A stretch of DNA of 64,000 bases from an uncultured Coriobacteriales bacterium (GCA_934654475.1 CAKUFZ010000004.1:1-64000); one strand, 5' to 3'. Counted from the first letter of the stretch, positions 55,049-63,999 are shown. The notes: generated by a model from the sequence alone, not told the origin. Translations and numbers: made by a program.

Positions 55049-56271
55049 TAGATGGTGCCTTCGTTGCCGGTGTCCTTGCGATGCTTGGCCCAAACCTTGC
55101 TCGGCAGGCCCCACTGCTCGATGAAGCCGGCGGCGGAGTCGCGGTTGAAGGTGTCGCCCTCATCGTAGGTGGCGAGGTTGTAGTCGTACAGCGAGTACTC
55201 GGAGCGGCGGCCCACCACGGTGCAGGTGCCCTTGATGAAGCGCAGCTTGACCTCGCCGGTCACCAGCGTCTGCGTGGAGGCGAAGAAGGCGTCGAGGGCC
55301 TTCTTGAGAGGCGAGAACCACAGGCCGTAGTACACAAGCTCGGCCCACTTGTGCTCCAGGCCCAACTTGTAGTGGAGCAGCTCGCGCTCGAGGCACAGGT
55401 CCTCGAGGGCCTTGTGGGCCGTGATGAGAGCCAGGCCGCCGGGGACCTCGTAGCACTCGCGGCTCTTGATGCCCACGAGGCGGTTCTCAATCTGGTCGAG
55501 GCGACCGTAGCCGTTGCGGCCGGCGATGGCGTCGAGCTTGACGATGACATCCTGGACGCTCATCTTCTCGCCGTCGAGCGAGCAGGGCTTGCCGCCCTCG
55601 AAGCCCACGATGACGTCCTCGGGGGTGTCGGGGCAGTCGGCGAGGTCGGCCGTGGTCTCCCAGATGTCCGCGGGAGGCTCGTTCCAGGGATCCTCGAGCA
55701 CGCCGCACTCAATGGCGCGGCCCCAAAGGTTGTCGTCGATGGAGTAGGGCTTGCCGTTCTTGGCGGCCACCGGGATGCCGTGGGCCTCGGCGAAGGCGAT
55801 CTCCTGCGGACGGGTGTGGAGGTCCCACACGCGCACGGGGGCGATGACCTTGAGGTCGGGGTCGAGCGCCTGAACGCTGACCTCGAAACGCACCTGGTCG
55901 TTGCCCTTGCCGGTGCAGCCGTGGGCGATGTAGGTCGCGCCGTACTTGTGGGCGACCTCAACGAGCTTGGCGGAGATCAGCGGGCGAGACAGGGCCGACA
56001 GCAGCGGGTACTTGTTCTCGTACAGGCCGTTGGCGGCGATGGCCTTGCAGCACATGTCCTCGCAGAACTCGTCGCGCACGTCCATGACGATGGACTCGAT
56101 GGCGCCGCAGTTCAGGGCCTTCTGGCGGGCGAACTCGAGGTCGGCGCAGTCCTGTCCCACATCGACGAGCAGGGTGATGACGTCGAGGTCGCGCTCGTTG
56201 ATGAGCCACTGGATGCAAACAGAGGTATCGAGACCTCCCGAGTATGCAAGTACGCACTTCTCACGTGCCAT
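55048..56271 (-). CDS. argG: Argininosuccinate synthase
   Basis: 407 residues; joins citrulline and aspartate using ATP. The N-terminal PP-loop is VLAYSGGLDTSVC, with AHGCTGKGNDQVRFE and EYSLYDYNLATYD later. Start is the ATG at 56271, 7 bases after GGGAG; the frame extends six codons upstream without a better site. It is third in the argF-argR-argG-orf-argH order, 78 bp after argR. Confidence 0.97.
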   Translation of the reverse strand: MAREKCVLAYSGGLDTSVCIQWLINERDLDVITLLVDVGQDCADLEFARQKALNCGAIESIVMDVRDEFCEDMCCKAIAANGLYENKYPLLSALSRPLISAKLVEVAHKYGATYIAHGCTGKGNDQVRFEVSVQALDPDLKVIAPVRVWDLHTRPQEIAFAEAHGIPVAAKNGKPYSIDDNLWGRAIECGVLEDPWNEPPADIWETTADLADCPDTPEDVIVGFEGGKPCSLDGEKMSVQDVIVKLDAIAGRNGYGRLDQIENRLVGIKSRECYEVPGGLALITAHKALEDLCLERELLHYKLGLEHKWAELVYYGLWFSPLKKALDAFFASTQTLVTGEVKLRFIKGTCTVVGRRSEYSLYDYNLATYDEGDTFNRDSAAGFIEQWGLPSKVWAKHRKDTGNEGTI

Positions 56272-56349
56272 GGTAGAGCTCCCTTCCACATGCTCCGGCT
56301 ATGTCGGGGCGACGATAGACAACTTTTGTTTCGAGCAGGAAAACCAACG

Positions 56350-56784
56350 CTAGGGGCGCACGCCTCGCAGGCGGTTGACCATCTTCTCGAAGGACACCGC
56401 GGCCTCCTCAGAGCGCGCGACGACGAGAATGGTGTCATCGCCGGCGACCGACCCCAGGACATCCTGCAAATCGGCCGCGTCAAGCGCGGCGGCCACGCCC
56501 TGGGCCGTTCCCGTGGAAGCCTTGACGACCACGAGGTTGCCGGCGTGCTCCACCGAGGTGACCAGGTCGCACACCATGCGCTGAAGGCGCAGGTCCTCGG
56601 CGAGAACGTAGACGCCCTCGGGCAGCTTGCACAAGCCCATCTCGGCGATGTCGCGGGAGACGGTGGCCTGCGTGCAGTTGAAGCCGCACGCGCTCAGCCG
56701 CTCGACGATGTCGCGCTGGGTCTGGGTGGACTCGGTGCGCACTATCTCGCGGATGGCGGCCTGCCTTTCCTCACGACCCCTCAT
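56350..56784 (-). CDS. argR: Arginine repressor
   Basis: 144 residues. An N-terminal winged helix (TQRDIVERLSACGFNCTQATVSRDI) and a C-terminal hexamerization/arginine-binding domain with VAGDDTILVV. It probably represses its own operon. The ATG at 56784 overlaps the argF stop by 4 bp (ATGA), 8 bases after GGGAGG. Placing the repressor second in the operon makes it subject to its own control. Confidence 0.95.
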   Translation of the reverse strand: MRGREERQAAIREIVRTESTQTQRDIVERLSACGFNCTQATVSRDIAEMGLCKLPEGVYVLAEDLRLQRMVCDLVTSVEHAGNLVVVKASTGTAQGVAAALDAADLQDVLGSVAGDDTILVVARSEEAAVSFEKMVNRLRGVRP

Positions 56785-57782
56785 GCATGCCACCTCCCGG
56801 CGACGGCCTCGGCCGCCTCCAGGGCCGCGGCGGGTGCGGGGACGCCCATGAGCAGCGACATGACGGCCTTCTGGGCATGCAGGCGGTTGCCCGCCTCGTC
56901 GTAAATGACCGAGTAGGGGGCGCGCATCACCTCGTCGGTGACTTCCTCGCCGCGGTGCGCGGGCAGGCAGTGCATGAAGAGGGCGCCCTCGGCGGCATGG
57001 GCCATGAGCTCGGCATTGACCTGGTAGCCCTGGAAGGCCGCGACGCGCATGTCATGCTCGGCCTCGTCGCCCATGGAGGTCCAGGTGTCGGTGAGCACCA
57101 CATCGGCGCCCTCGACGGCCGCGACGGGGTCGCGCATGAGCTCGAGCGTGGCACCGGTGCCGTACTTGTCCGCGGCGGCCTGGCACTGCGCGAAGACCTC
57201 GGGGTCGACCTCGTAGCCCTCGGGAGAGGCGATGCGCACATGCATGCCGCACAGGGCGCCGCCCTCGAGGTAGGTGTTGGCCATGTTGTTGCCGTCGCCC
57301 ACATAGGTGAGCTTGAGACCCTCGAGCTGCTTGCCGTGCTCGACGATGGTGAGGAAGTCGGCCAGGATCTGGCAGGGATGGTAGGCGTCGGTCAGCGCGT
57401 TGATGACCGGCACGTCGGCGCAGGCGGCGACCTCTTCGATCTTGGCCTGGGCAAACGTGCGCAGCACGATGCAGTCGTAGAAGTTCTGCAGCACCTTCAC
57501 GGTGTCCTCGACGGTCTCGCCGCGCGAGAAGGCCGAGTGGTCGTCGGCCATGACACCAGGGTGGGCGCCCAGACGATAGGCGCCAATCTCGAACGAGTTG
57601 CGCGTGCGCAGCGACGGCTTCTCCATGATGATGGCGACGGCCTGGCCGGCAAGCGGCGCCTCGTGGATGCCAGCGGCCCAATCAGCCTTCTGACACTCGG
57701 CGGTCTTGAGGATAAGGGCGACCTCGGCGGGAGTGAGGTCGAGCAGGCGAAGCAGGTCCCTGCCGGCAAGCGTTTGGTCCAT
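56781..57782 (-). CDS. argF: Ornithine carbamoyltransferase
   Basis: 333 residues; makes citrulline. The carbamoyl-phosphate motif reads EKPSLRTRNSFE, HPCQ is intact, and HCLPAHRGEEV carries the ornithine-side cysteine. First gene of the arginine operon; AGGGGGAACC precedes its ATG. No argB, argC, argD or argJ lie here, so ornithine must come from elsewhere or from uptake. Confidence 0.97.
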   Translation of the reverse strand: MDQTLAGRDLLRLLDLTPAEVALILKTAECQKADWAAGIHEAPLAGQAVAIIMEKPSLRTRNSFEIGAYRLGAHPGVMADDHSAFSRGETVEDTVKVLQNFYDCIVLRTFAQAKIEEVAACADVPVINALTDAYHPCQILADFLTIVEHGKQLEGLKLTYVGDGNNMANTYLEGGALCGMHVRIASPEGYEVDPEVFAQCQAAADKYGTGATLELMRDPVAAVEGADVVLTDTWTSMGDEAEHDMRVAAFQGYQVNAELMAHAAEGALFMHCLPAHRGEEVTDEVMRAPYSVIYDEAGNRLHAQKAVMSLLMGVPAPAAALEAAEAVAGRWHA

Positions 57783-57865
57783 GGTTCCCCCTAACTGAGT
57801 AAACGGCGCCCGGAGGTGCTCTCAGGCCGCCATGTGACGGGCGTGGCTCGTTATCGAACGTGAAA

Positions 57866-57951
57866 ATAATACGCGTGTAACACAGGGCAATGTTTGAATT
57901 CTGCCCATTCATGCAAATTCAATATTAAGATTAGTGGATTTATTCATAAAA
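57866..57951 (-). promoter_or_regulatory. AT-rich control region of the arginine operon with ARG-box-like repeats
   Basis: The region is strikingly AT-rich. TTGAATT (57894-57900) and AATTCAA further right form an inverted pair, with TTCATGCAAATTCAA and TTTATTCATAAA nearby, resembling tandem ARG boxes. TATTAT on the minus strand (57871-57866) could be the -10. It lies 85-170 bp upstream of argF and also faces the dlt-like operon. Confidence 0.5.
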
Positions 57952-58022
57952 GCGAAATAGTGCACCGCTCGCGTGCACAATGGATACCGTCGGGGGCACA
58001 TCGCGACCCGACCGTTACATAT

Positions 58023-58028
58023 TACAAT
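58023..58028 (+). promoter_or_regulatory. Possible -10 box of the dlt-like operon
   Basis: TACAAT, 50 bp before the ligase ATG; no good -35. The motif CGACCC-ACCGT occurs twice around it (near 58004 and 58035), and TGCAC/GTGCA arms lie at 57961-57977. This suggests regulator control, but the factor is unknown. Confidence 0.3.
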
Positions 58029-58077
58029 AGTTGTCGACCCAACCGTCGGCAATCAGACCACACAGAAACGACCTGCC

Positions 58078-59655
58078 ATGTCTCAACACAATGTCCTGGA
58101 ATACCTCGAGCGAGCCGCCCTTGCACGCGCGGACGCATGCGCGGTGAGCGACGAGAACACCCGGCTCACCTACCGCGAACTCCTCGACGAGGCGCGTTCG
58201 CGCGGCTGCGCCCTTGCGGCCCTGGGCGCGGTCGCGCGTCCCGTCATGGTGTTCATGGAGAAGAGCGCCTACATGCTCGCGACGCTTCTGGGCACCCTGT
58301 ACGCAGGCGACCTCTACGTGCCCGTCGACCCCGCCGCGCCCGACATGCGCCTAGCCAGCATGTATGCCACACTCGGCGACCCCCTTGTCATCGTGGACGA
58401 AACGACTCGCGAGCGCGCCCGCCAGGCGCTTCCGGACGCACGGCTCGTCGAGGCAAATGGCCTAACCGCACACGTCGACGCCGCCCTGCTCGAACGCATC
58501 CGTGCTGGGGTGCTCGACTGCGACCCTGCCTATGTCCTTTTCACCTCGGGTTCCACCGGGGCGCCCAAAGGCGTGGCGGTGAGCCACCGCGCCATCATCG
58601 ACTTCATCGACACCTTCACTGCGACATTTGGGTTTACCTGCGACGATATCTTTGCAAACCAGGCACCGTTTGACTTCGATGTCTCGGTCAAGGACATCTA
58701 CAGCGCCCTTGCCACCGGAGGCGAGCTGGCCATCGTGCCCCGCAGACTCTTCTCCCAGCCTGCAGCGCTCGTCGAGTACGTGAATGCCTGCCACGCGACC
58801 GTCATGACCTGGGCAGTGGCCGCGTTGTGCCTGGTAAGCAGCCTGCACGCCCTTGACGGCCAGGGCCTGCCCCATGTGCGGCGCGTCCTTTTCAGCGGCG
58901 AGGTAATGCCCTTGAAGCACCTAGCCGTCTGGATGGAACGCCTGCCCCAGGCCCAGTTCGTGAACCTCTACGGCCCCACCGAGATTACCTGCAACTGCAC
59001 CTACCACGAGGTAGAACGCGGGCGCAGCTATGACAAGAGCCTGCCGCTGGGACGCCCCTTCGCCAACCGACAGGTGATGCTGCTCGACGGAGACGACCGC
59101 CTCGTCACGCAGCCCGGCATCCAAGGCGAGATCTGCGTGTGCGGCGCCTCGGTGGCGCTGGGCTATTACGCCGCCCGCGAGCAGACCGAGCGCGCCTTCG
59201 TGCGCAACCCCCTGCAGCAGGCATATCCCCAGGTCATATACCGTACGGGCGACATGGGCGCATACGACGGCAACGGCGATCTCTTCTTTTGCGGCCGCAA
59301 AGACAACCAGATCAAGCACATGGGCCACCGCATCGAGCTCGAAGAGATCGAGGCGGCCTTCGAGCGCTGTGAGGGCGTAACGCGCTGCCGCTGCTCCTTC
59401 GACCCCGAGAAGAGCCGCATCCACGCCTTCTACGAGGGCGAAGCCGACTCAGGCGAGCTTCTGACCCGCATCCATGAGGAGCTCCCCGTTTTCATGCACC
59501 CGGCAAGCCTCGAGCATGTGGACGAAATGCCCCTCACCAAGAACGGCAAGGTCGACCGCCGCGCCATGCTCGACGCCTACCTCGCCGAACAGCAACGCCT
59601 CAAGGAGCTGCGCCGCCAGGCCCGTGCCCAGAGAAAGAAGGAAGTCAATGCGTAA
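58078..59655 (+). CDS. DltA-like amino acid adenylation enzyme (carrier protein ligase)
   Basis: 525 residues of the ANL superfamily. ATP motif FTSGSTGAPKGVAVSH, NLYGPTE, YRTGDMG and catalytic Lys491 (KNGKVDRR) are intact. The substrate loop NQAPFDFDVSVKDIYSAL follows DltA, but the position after SV is Lys205 where the DltA sequences I recall have Met. The pocket residue that is Cys in those D-alanine enzymes is Ser273 (LFSGEV). It should activate an amino acid and load it on the carrier encoded at 60974. The ATG at 58078 has only a weak ribosome site. It overlaps the decarboxylase gene by 8 bp. Confidence 0.88.
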   Translation: MSQHNVLEYLERAALARADACAVSDENTRLTYRELLDEARSRGCALAALGAVARPVMVFMEKSAYMLATLLGTLYAGDLYVPVDPAAPDMRLASMYATLGDPLVIVDETTRERARQALPDARLVEANGLTAHVDAALLERIRAGVLDCDPAYVLFTSGSTGAPKGVAVSHRAIIDFIDTFTATFGFTCDDIFANQAPFDFDVSVKDIYSALATGGELAIVPRRLFSQPAALVEYVNACHATVMTWAVAALCLVSSLHALDGQGLPHVRRVLFSGEVMPLKHLAVWMERLPQAQFVNLYGPTEITCNCTYHEVERGRSYDKSLPLGRPFANRQVMLLDGDDRLVTQPGIQGEICVCGASVALGYYAAREQTERAFVRNPLQQAYPQVIYRTGDMGAYDGNGDLFFCGRKDNQIKHMGHRIELEEIEAAFERCEGVTRCRCSFDPEKSRIHAFYEGEADSGELLTRIHEELPVFMHPASLEHVDEMPLTKNGKVDRRAMLDAYLAEQQRLKELRRQARAQRKKEVNA

Positions 59656-60832
59656 CGACGAGCTCTTGGGATATGCCCGCACCTTCGGCACGCCCCTCTA
59701 TGTGTTCGACGGCCGCGTTCTGGAAAGGCGTCTTGAGCGCCTGCGCTCGGCTTTGCCCAAAAACGTGGAGCTCTGCTACGCCGTGAAGGCCAACACCTTC
59801 ATCATTCCCCTGCTCGCAGGCTCGGTGGAGCGCCTTGAAGCCTGCTCCACCGGCGAGGCGCGTATCTGCCTCGATGCCGGGGCCCAGCCAGATGCGCTCG
59901 TGGTGTCGGGCGTGAACAAGGACGCTCGCTTCATGGACGAGCTCATCGGGTCGGGCATGCCCGTCGGGCGCTACACGGTGGAGTCGCGCCTGCAGTTCAA
60001 CATGCTGCTTGAGTGCGCCCGCCGGCACAACGTGCGCATCCCAGTCCTGCTGCGCCTCACGAGCTCGAACCAGTTCGGCCTGGACCAGGCAGAGCTCGTG
60101 GACATCGTGGCGACCCACGGCGACGACGCCAACCTGGACATCTGGGGCGTGCAGTACTTCTCGGGCACGCAGAAGACCTCGACCAAGCGGCTGGCGCGCG
60201 AGCTTCGCCAGGTGCGCAAGGTGATGGACAGACTCGAGCAGGAATGCGGGTTCACATGTCGCGAGCTCGAGTTCGGACCAGGCTTCCCCGTGCAGTACTT
60301 CGAGGAAGACGCCTTCGACGAGGACGCGTTCCTGGCAGAGTTCGCCTCCCAGCTCGAGGACTTCGCCTTCGACGGCCCCATCGTCCTCGAGCTGGGACGC
60401 AGCATCGCGGCCTCGTGCGGCACGTTCCTCACCGGCGTGGCCGACGCCAAGGTGAACGACGGGCAGCGCTATGCCATCGTGGACGGCGGCATGAACCACC
60501 TCGTCTACTTCGGCCAGTCGCTCGCCATGCGCGACCCCAAGTGCGCGCTGCTCGAGCACGAGGGGCGCGCGGCACATCCCATGGAGCCCTGGAACGTGTG
60601 CGGGTCGCTCTGCTCGGTCAACGACATCCTGGCCAAGCAGCTCCCCTTCCCGGGTCTGGAGGTCGGCGACGTCCTTGCCTTTGAGAACACCGGCGCCTAC
60701 TGCATGACCGAGGGCATATCGCTCTTCCTGAGCCGCGACCTGCCGCGCGTATGCCTGGTGGGGGCGGACGGCCAGGCCAGGCTTGTACGTGACGCCCTGC
60801 CCACCTATCCCCTCAACTCCCCGGTCGCCTAA
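59648..60832 (+). CDS. Fold-type III PLP-dependent amino acid decarboxylase (LysA/BtrK-like)
   Basis: 394 residues. PLP lysine is Lys47 in CYAVKANTF. Other barrel motifs are ACSTGE, the phosphate loop EFGPGFPV, ELGRSIAASCG, and the second-subunit catalytic CGSLCSVNDIL with Cys322 and Asp326, then FENTGAYCM. These fit ornithine/diaminopimelate decarboxylases and BtrK, which decarboxylates glutamate bound to a carrier protein. It starts inside the end of the ligase gene (ATG at 59648, after AAGAAGGAAG), so the two products are made together. Its substrate, free or carrier-bound, is not known. Confidence 0.88.
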   Translation: MRNDELLGYARTFGTPLYVFDGRVLERRLERLRSALPKNVELCYAVKANTFIIPLLAGSVERLEACSTGEARICLDAGAQPDALVVSGVNKDARFMDELIGSGMPVGRYTVESRLQFNMLLECARRHNVRIPVLLRLTSSNQFGLDQAELVDIVATHGDDANLDIWGVQYFSGTQKTSTKRLARELRQVRKVMDRLEQECGFTCRELEFGPGFPVQYFEEDAFDEDAFLAEFASQLEDFAFDGPIVLELGRSIAASCGTFLTGVADAKVNDGQRYAIVDGGMNHLVYFGQSLAMRDPKCALLEHEGRAAHPMEPWNVCGSLCSVNDILAKQLPFPGLEVGDVLAFENTGAYCMTEGISLFLSRDLPRVCLVGADGQARLVRDALPTYPLNSPVA

Positions 60833-60838
60833 GCGGCA

Positions 60839-60863
60839 GGCGCATGGCATGCGCCGTGTTTTG
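60839..60863 (+). terminator. Terminator-like hairpin between decarboxylase and carrier genes
   Basis: GGCGCAT-GGC-ATGCGCC followed by GTGTTTTG, 7 bp after the decarboxylase stop. It may attenuate transcription or mark an internal end. A possible -10 (TAAAAT at 60920-60925) lies before the carrier gene. Confidence 0.5.
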
Positions 60864-60973
60864 TCAGTAAAACCGCATACCTGAACACCCATGGCCTGGC
60901 CGTATATGTTTCTAGCTGGTAAAATATGCCCGCCCCGGCCCGCATGGGCCCGCAACTCAAAGAAAGGTGCACC

Positions 60974-61207
60974 ATGGACGAGATTATCGAGATCCTGGAA
61001 TCCCTCAAGCCCGGCGTGGACTATGAAACCGCCGACAACCTCGTGGACAGCCGCGTGCTGGACTCTCTGACGATTCTGGCCCTCGTGCCCGAGCTCGAGG
61101 ACGCCTTCGACGTGACCATCCCCGCCGTGGAGATCGTGCCTGCCAACTTCAACTCCGTCCAGGCCATTGACGCCCTCGTCGCACGCCTGGTCGAAGAAGA
61201 CGCATAA
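60974..61207 (+). CDS. DltC-like acyl/aminoacyl carrier protein
   Basis: A 77-residue acidic carrier. The phosphopantetheine site is LDSLTIL with Ser31, in the frame of DltC (NLVDSRVLDS against the DltC pattern NLFDEGLLDS). It would hold the activated amino acid as a thioester for the decarboxylase and the MBOAT enzyme. AAAGGTGCACC precedes the ATG. Confidence 0.9.
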   Translation: MDEIIEILESLKPGVDYETADNLVDSRVLDSLTILALVPELEDAFDVTIPAVEIVPANFNSVQAIDALVARLVEEDA

Positions 61208-61227
61208 CCGCTGAGCTGGGCCGCACC

Positions 61228-62865
61228 TTGGACTTCTCCCTTCACTCGTACTTCTCAATCCTGTATATCGTCGCCTTCCTGCCCATCGTTCTCGTCGCCT
61301 ACCAGGTGGTGGCGCAACGACTGCGGTGGGCGGTCTTGTTGGTGGCAAGCTATGCCTTCTTCTGGGCCATCTCCAGCAAGCTCATCGTCTTCATCCTGAT
61401 CTCGACCGTGAGCGTGTATTTGGCCGGGCGCAAGATGGGCGCGCTCTTCTCCGAGCGCGACGCCCTCATCGCCCAGGACAAGACGCGCAAGAAGGAGCTC
61501 AAGAAGCTCTACCAGAAAAAGGCACGCCTCGTGTGCGGCCTGGGGGTCGGTTTCAACCTGCTTCTGCTCGCCTGCCTCAAGTACCTGGTCTTCTTCGGCG
61601 AGGTGGCAGGGTCGCTCCTTGCCCTTTTCGGCCTGGACGTCCCCGTGGCGGTGCCCTACATCGGCGTGCCCATCGGCATCTCGTTCTACACGCTCATGGC
61701 GGCGTCCTACCTCTTCGACGTCTACCGCGGCACCATCGCGCCCGACGCCAACCTGGGCAGGATCGCGCTTTTCCTGAGCTTCTTCCCCCAGATCATGGAA
61801 GGCCCCATCTGCCGCTACGGTCAGACGGCCGAGCAGCTCTGGGCAGGCACCCCCATCAACAAGGACAACCTCTACCGGGGCAGCGTGCGCATCCTTTGGG
61901 GCTTCGCCAAGAAGATGATCGTCGCCGACCGCCTCAACATGGTGGTCAAGCCCATCTTCGCCGACTACACGTCCTACGACGGAGGCGTTGTCGCGGCGGC
62001 GGCCGTGCTCTACACCCTGCAGCTGTACTGCGACTTCTCTGGCTGCATGGACGTCGCCTTGGGCACCGCCCGCATCTTCGGCATCGCCCTGCCCGAGAAC
62101 TTCCGCCATCCCTTCTTCTCCCGCACCGCCTCGGAGTTCTGGCAGCGCTGGCACATCACGCTCGGCTCGTGGCTGCGCGACTACATCTTCTATCCCCTGT
62201 CGCTCAGCGCCCCGATGAAGTCGCTCACCAAAGCGGCCCGCCATCGCATCGGCAACCGCTACGGCCCGCTTTTGGCAGGCTCGGTCACGCTCTTCTGCGT
62301 ATGGTTCGCCAACGGCCTGTGGCACGGCGCAGGCTCGCAGTACATCTTCTTCGGCCTGTACTACTTCGTGATCATCCTTCTGGGCGGTCTGGTCGAGCCC
62401 CTCGCCCAGTCGGTATGCGCCAAGCTCCACATCAACCGCGAGGGCACGGCCTGGCGCACGTTCCAGTGGCTGCGCACCCTCGTCGTCGTCTTCGTGGGCG
62501 AGCTCTTCTTCCGCGCCGAGGGCATGGACGCCGGCCTCTACATGTTCGGCCAGCTCGTGGGCAACTTCACGCTCGAGTCGTTCACGAACGGCGCCTTCAT
62601 GGCCATCGGCCTCACCTTCCCCTCGGTCACCACCGAGGTCGTGGGCCTGTGCCTGCAAGACTATGCCGCCGTAGCGGTGATGGTCGTCGTCATGATCGTC
62701 GTGGCCGTCATTGAAGAGCGCGGCTGCTGCATCACCGAGCGCCTCACGCACAAGAACCTCGCCGTGCGCTGGGTCGTGCTGTATGCGCTCATCATCGCCA
62801 TCGTCATCTTCGGCTCGTACGGCGTGGGAACCGCGCCGCTCGACCCGATTTACGCCCAGTTCTAA
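61228..62865 (+). CDS. MBOAT family acyltransferase (DltB/AlgI-like)
   Basis: 545 residues with ten or more helices. The MBOAT core is present: FPQIMEGPICRY, the ASEFWQRWHITLGSWLRDY motif, and the catalytic His366 in NGLWHGAG. DltB moves D-alanine from its carrier protein to the outside; here the group may be a decarboxylated amino acid. The start TTG at 61228 is 21 bp after the carrier stop and has only a weak ribosome site. The C-terminal region has an extra pair of helices. Confidence 0.9.
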   Translation: MDFSLHSYFSILYIVAFLPIVLVAYQVVAQRLRWAVLLVASYAFFWAISSKLIVFILISTVSVYLAGRKMGALFSERDALIAQDKTRKKELKKLYQKKARLVCGLGVGFNLLLLACLKYLVFFGEVAGSLLALFGLDVPVAVPYIGVPIGISFYTLMAASYLFDVYRGTIAPDANLGRIALFLSFFPQIMEGPICRYGQTAEQLWAGTPINKDNLYRGSVRILWGFAKKMIVADRLNMVVKPIFADYTSYDGGVVAAAAVLYTLQLYCDFSGCMDVALGTARIFGIALPENFRHPFFSRTASEFWQRWHITLGSWLRDYIFYPLSLSAPMKSLTKAARHRIGNRYGPLLAGSVTLFCVWFANGLWHGAGSQYIFFGLYYFVIILLGGLVEPLAQSVCAKLHINREGTAWRTFQWLRTLVVVFVGELFFRAEGMDAGLYMFGQLVGNFTLESFTNGAFMAIGLTFPSVTTEVVGLCLQDYAAVAVMVVVMIVVAVIEERGCCITERLTHKNLAVRWVVLYALIIAIVIFGSYGVGTAPLDPIYAQF

Positions 62866-62874
62866 CGAGGTACC

Positions 62875-63915
62875 ATGACCGATTCTGCCGCACCCAAACC
62901 CTCGAAGCTCGCCAGCTTCTTCAAATACCTGGGCCTTTCGGTCCTGTTTTGCGCCATTCTGTGGGGGATGCTCGTCGGCTTGGGCCACATCCTGCAACCC
63001 AAGGGCAACTCCAAAGACGACGGCCTCATCGAGTCGCGCGCCTATGGCTTCCTCGCCGAGCCCGACAACTCCATCGACGCGGTGTTTTTGGGCGACAGCC
63101 TCGCCTCGACGTCGTTCTCGCCCATGCGCATCTGGGGCGAGACGGGCGTCACGAGCTTCGTGTGCTCGGTCAACGGCGAGCAGGTGAGCTATGCCTACAC
63201 CATGCTGCGCGACTTCTTCAAGACCCAAAAGCCCCAGGTGGTGTTCCTGGAGACTGAAATGCTTTACAACCCCTTCGATATTGGGAAAGTCTTCAAGCAG
63301 TTCGTCAAGGACCAGTTCACCGTTGCCGAATACCACCATCGCTGGAAGGAGCTCACGCTTGAGGACTTCACCGGACAAGTGAAGTACGACAAGGTGAGCA
63401 ACCTGAAAGGCTGCAACCCCAAGGCGCTGTGCGAGCCCGCCGACACCTCCTCCTACATGCTGCCCAGCGACGAGGTGACGCTGCCCGGCAAGCTCAACAT
63501 GGCCTTCCTGCGCGCTCTTGTCGATTTGTGCAAGGAAAACGGGGCGCAGTTCGTGCTTGTGGCCACGCCCCACACGCGCGACTGGGACTACGCGCACCAC
63601 AACGGCTGCACCCAGATTGCCCAGGACCTGGGCATCGAGTTCATCGACATGAACACGGAACCCATCGCCAGCGAGGTGGGCATCGACTGGTCGCATGACG
63701 CGCGAGACGCCGGCATCCACCTGAACTACCATGGTATGAACAAGGTGAGCACCTGGATGGCCTCGTACCTTTCCGAAACGCTGGGCCTGCCCGACCACCG
63801 CGGCGACAGCGCCTACGCGCGATGGGACGAGTGCCTGGCGGAGTACAAGAGCTACATGGCGAAGGTCGCGAAGGACCCCGAGAAGTACGACATTCCGGGC
63901 GTGCATATGTACTAG
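62875..63915 (+). CDS. DltD/SGNH-like membrane-anchored protein
   Basis: 346 residues. One helix at about 18-38, then an extracytoplasmic domain with the SGNH serine block FLGDSLAS (Gly73-Asp74-Ser75), GEQVSYAY, and a C-terminal DAGIHLNYHG (Asp278, His282). DltD and alginate AlgJ/AlgX proteins have similar roles, completing acyl transfer to a polymer. The gene is 9 bp after the MBOAT gene; the two probably act together. Last gene of the operon. Confidence 0.85.
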   Translation: MTDSAAPKPSKLASFFKYLGLSVLFCAILWGMLVGLGHILQPKGNSKDDGLIESRAYGFLAEPDNSIDAVFLGDSLASTSFSPMRIWGETGVTSFVCSVNGEQVSYAYTMLRDFFKTQKPQVVFLETEMLYNPFDIGKVFKQFVKDQFTVAEYHHRWKELTLEDFTGQVKYDKVSNLKGCNPKALCEPADTSSYMLPSDEVTLPGKLNMAFLRALVDLCKENGAQFVLVATPHTRDWDYAHHNGCTQIAQDLGIEFIDMNTEPIASEVGIDWSHDARDAGIHLNYHGMNKVSTWMASYLSETLGLPDHRGDSAYARWDECLAEYKSYMAKVAKDPEKYDIPGVHMY

Positions 63916-63961
63916 CGTGCGATGCCCCACGGGAGCGCATGTGGAGTCACAGCCGAGGACG

Positions 63962-63999
63962 CCAACGGGAGGGGCTTTGTCCCTCCCGTTGGTATATAC
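63962..63999 (+). terminator. Terminator of the dlt-like operon
   Basis: A 12-bp perfect stem (CCAACGGGAGGG at 63962-63973 with 63981-63992), 7-base loop; the trailing side is TATATACT at the window end, only weakly T-rich. Confidence 0.75.

Noticed and set aside
57128..57780. Unusual SLRTR motif in ArgF in place of STRTR
   Set aside because: To my knowledge the Leu form is frequent in bacterial ornithine carbamoyltransferases, so it is not an anomaly.
58078..63915. Calling this a standard D-alanylation (dltABCD) operon
   Set aside because: The inserted decarboxylase and the changed ligase pocket argue against a plain D-alanine system; gene symbols were therefore withheld.
61255..63930. 891-codon open frame opposite the MBOAT and DltD-like genes
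   Set aside because: Shadow frame rich in His, Glu and Val; the plus-strand genes have clear motifs.
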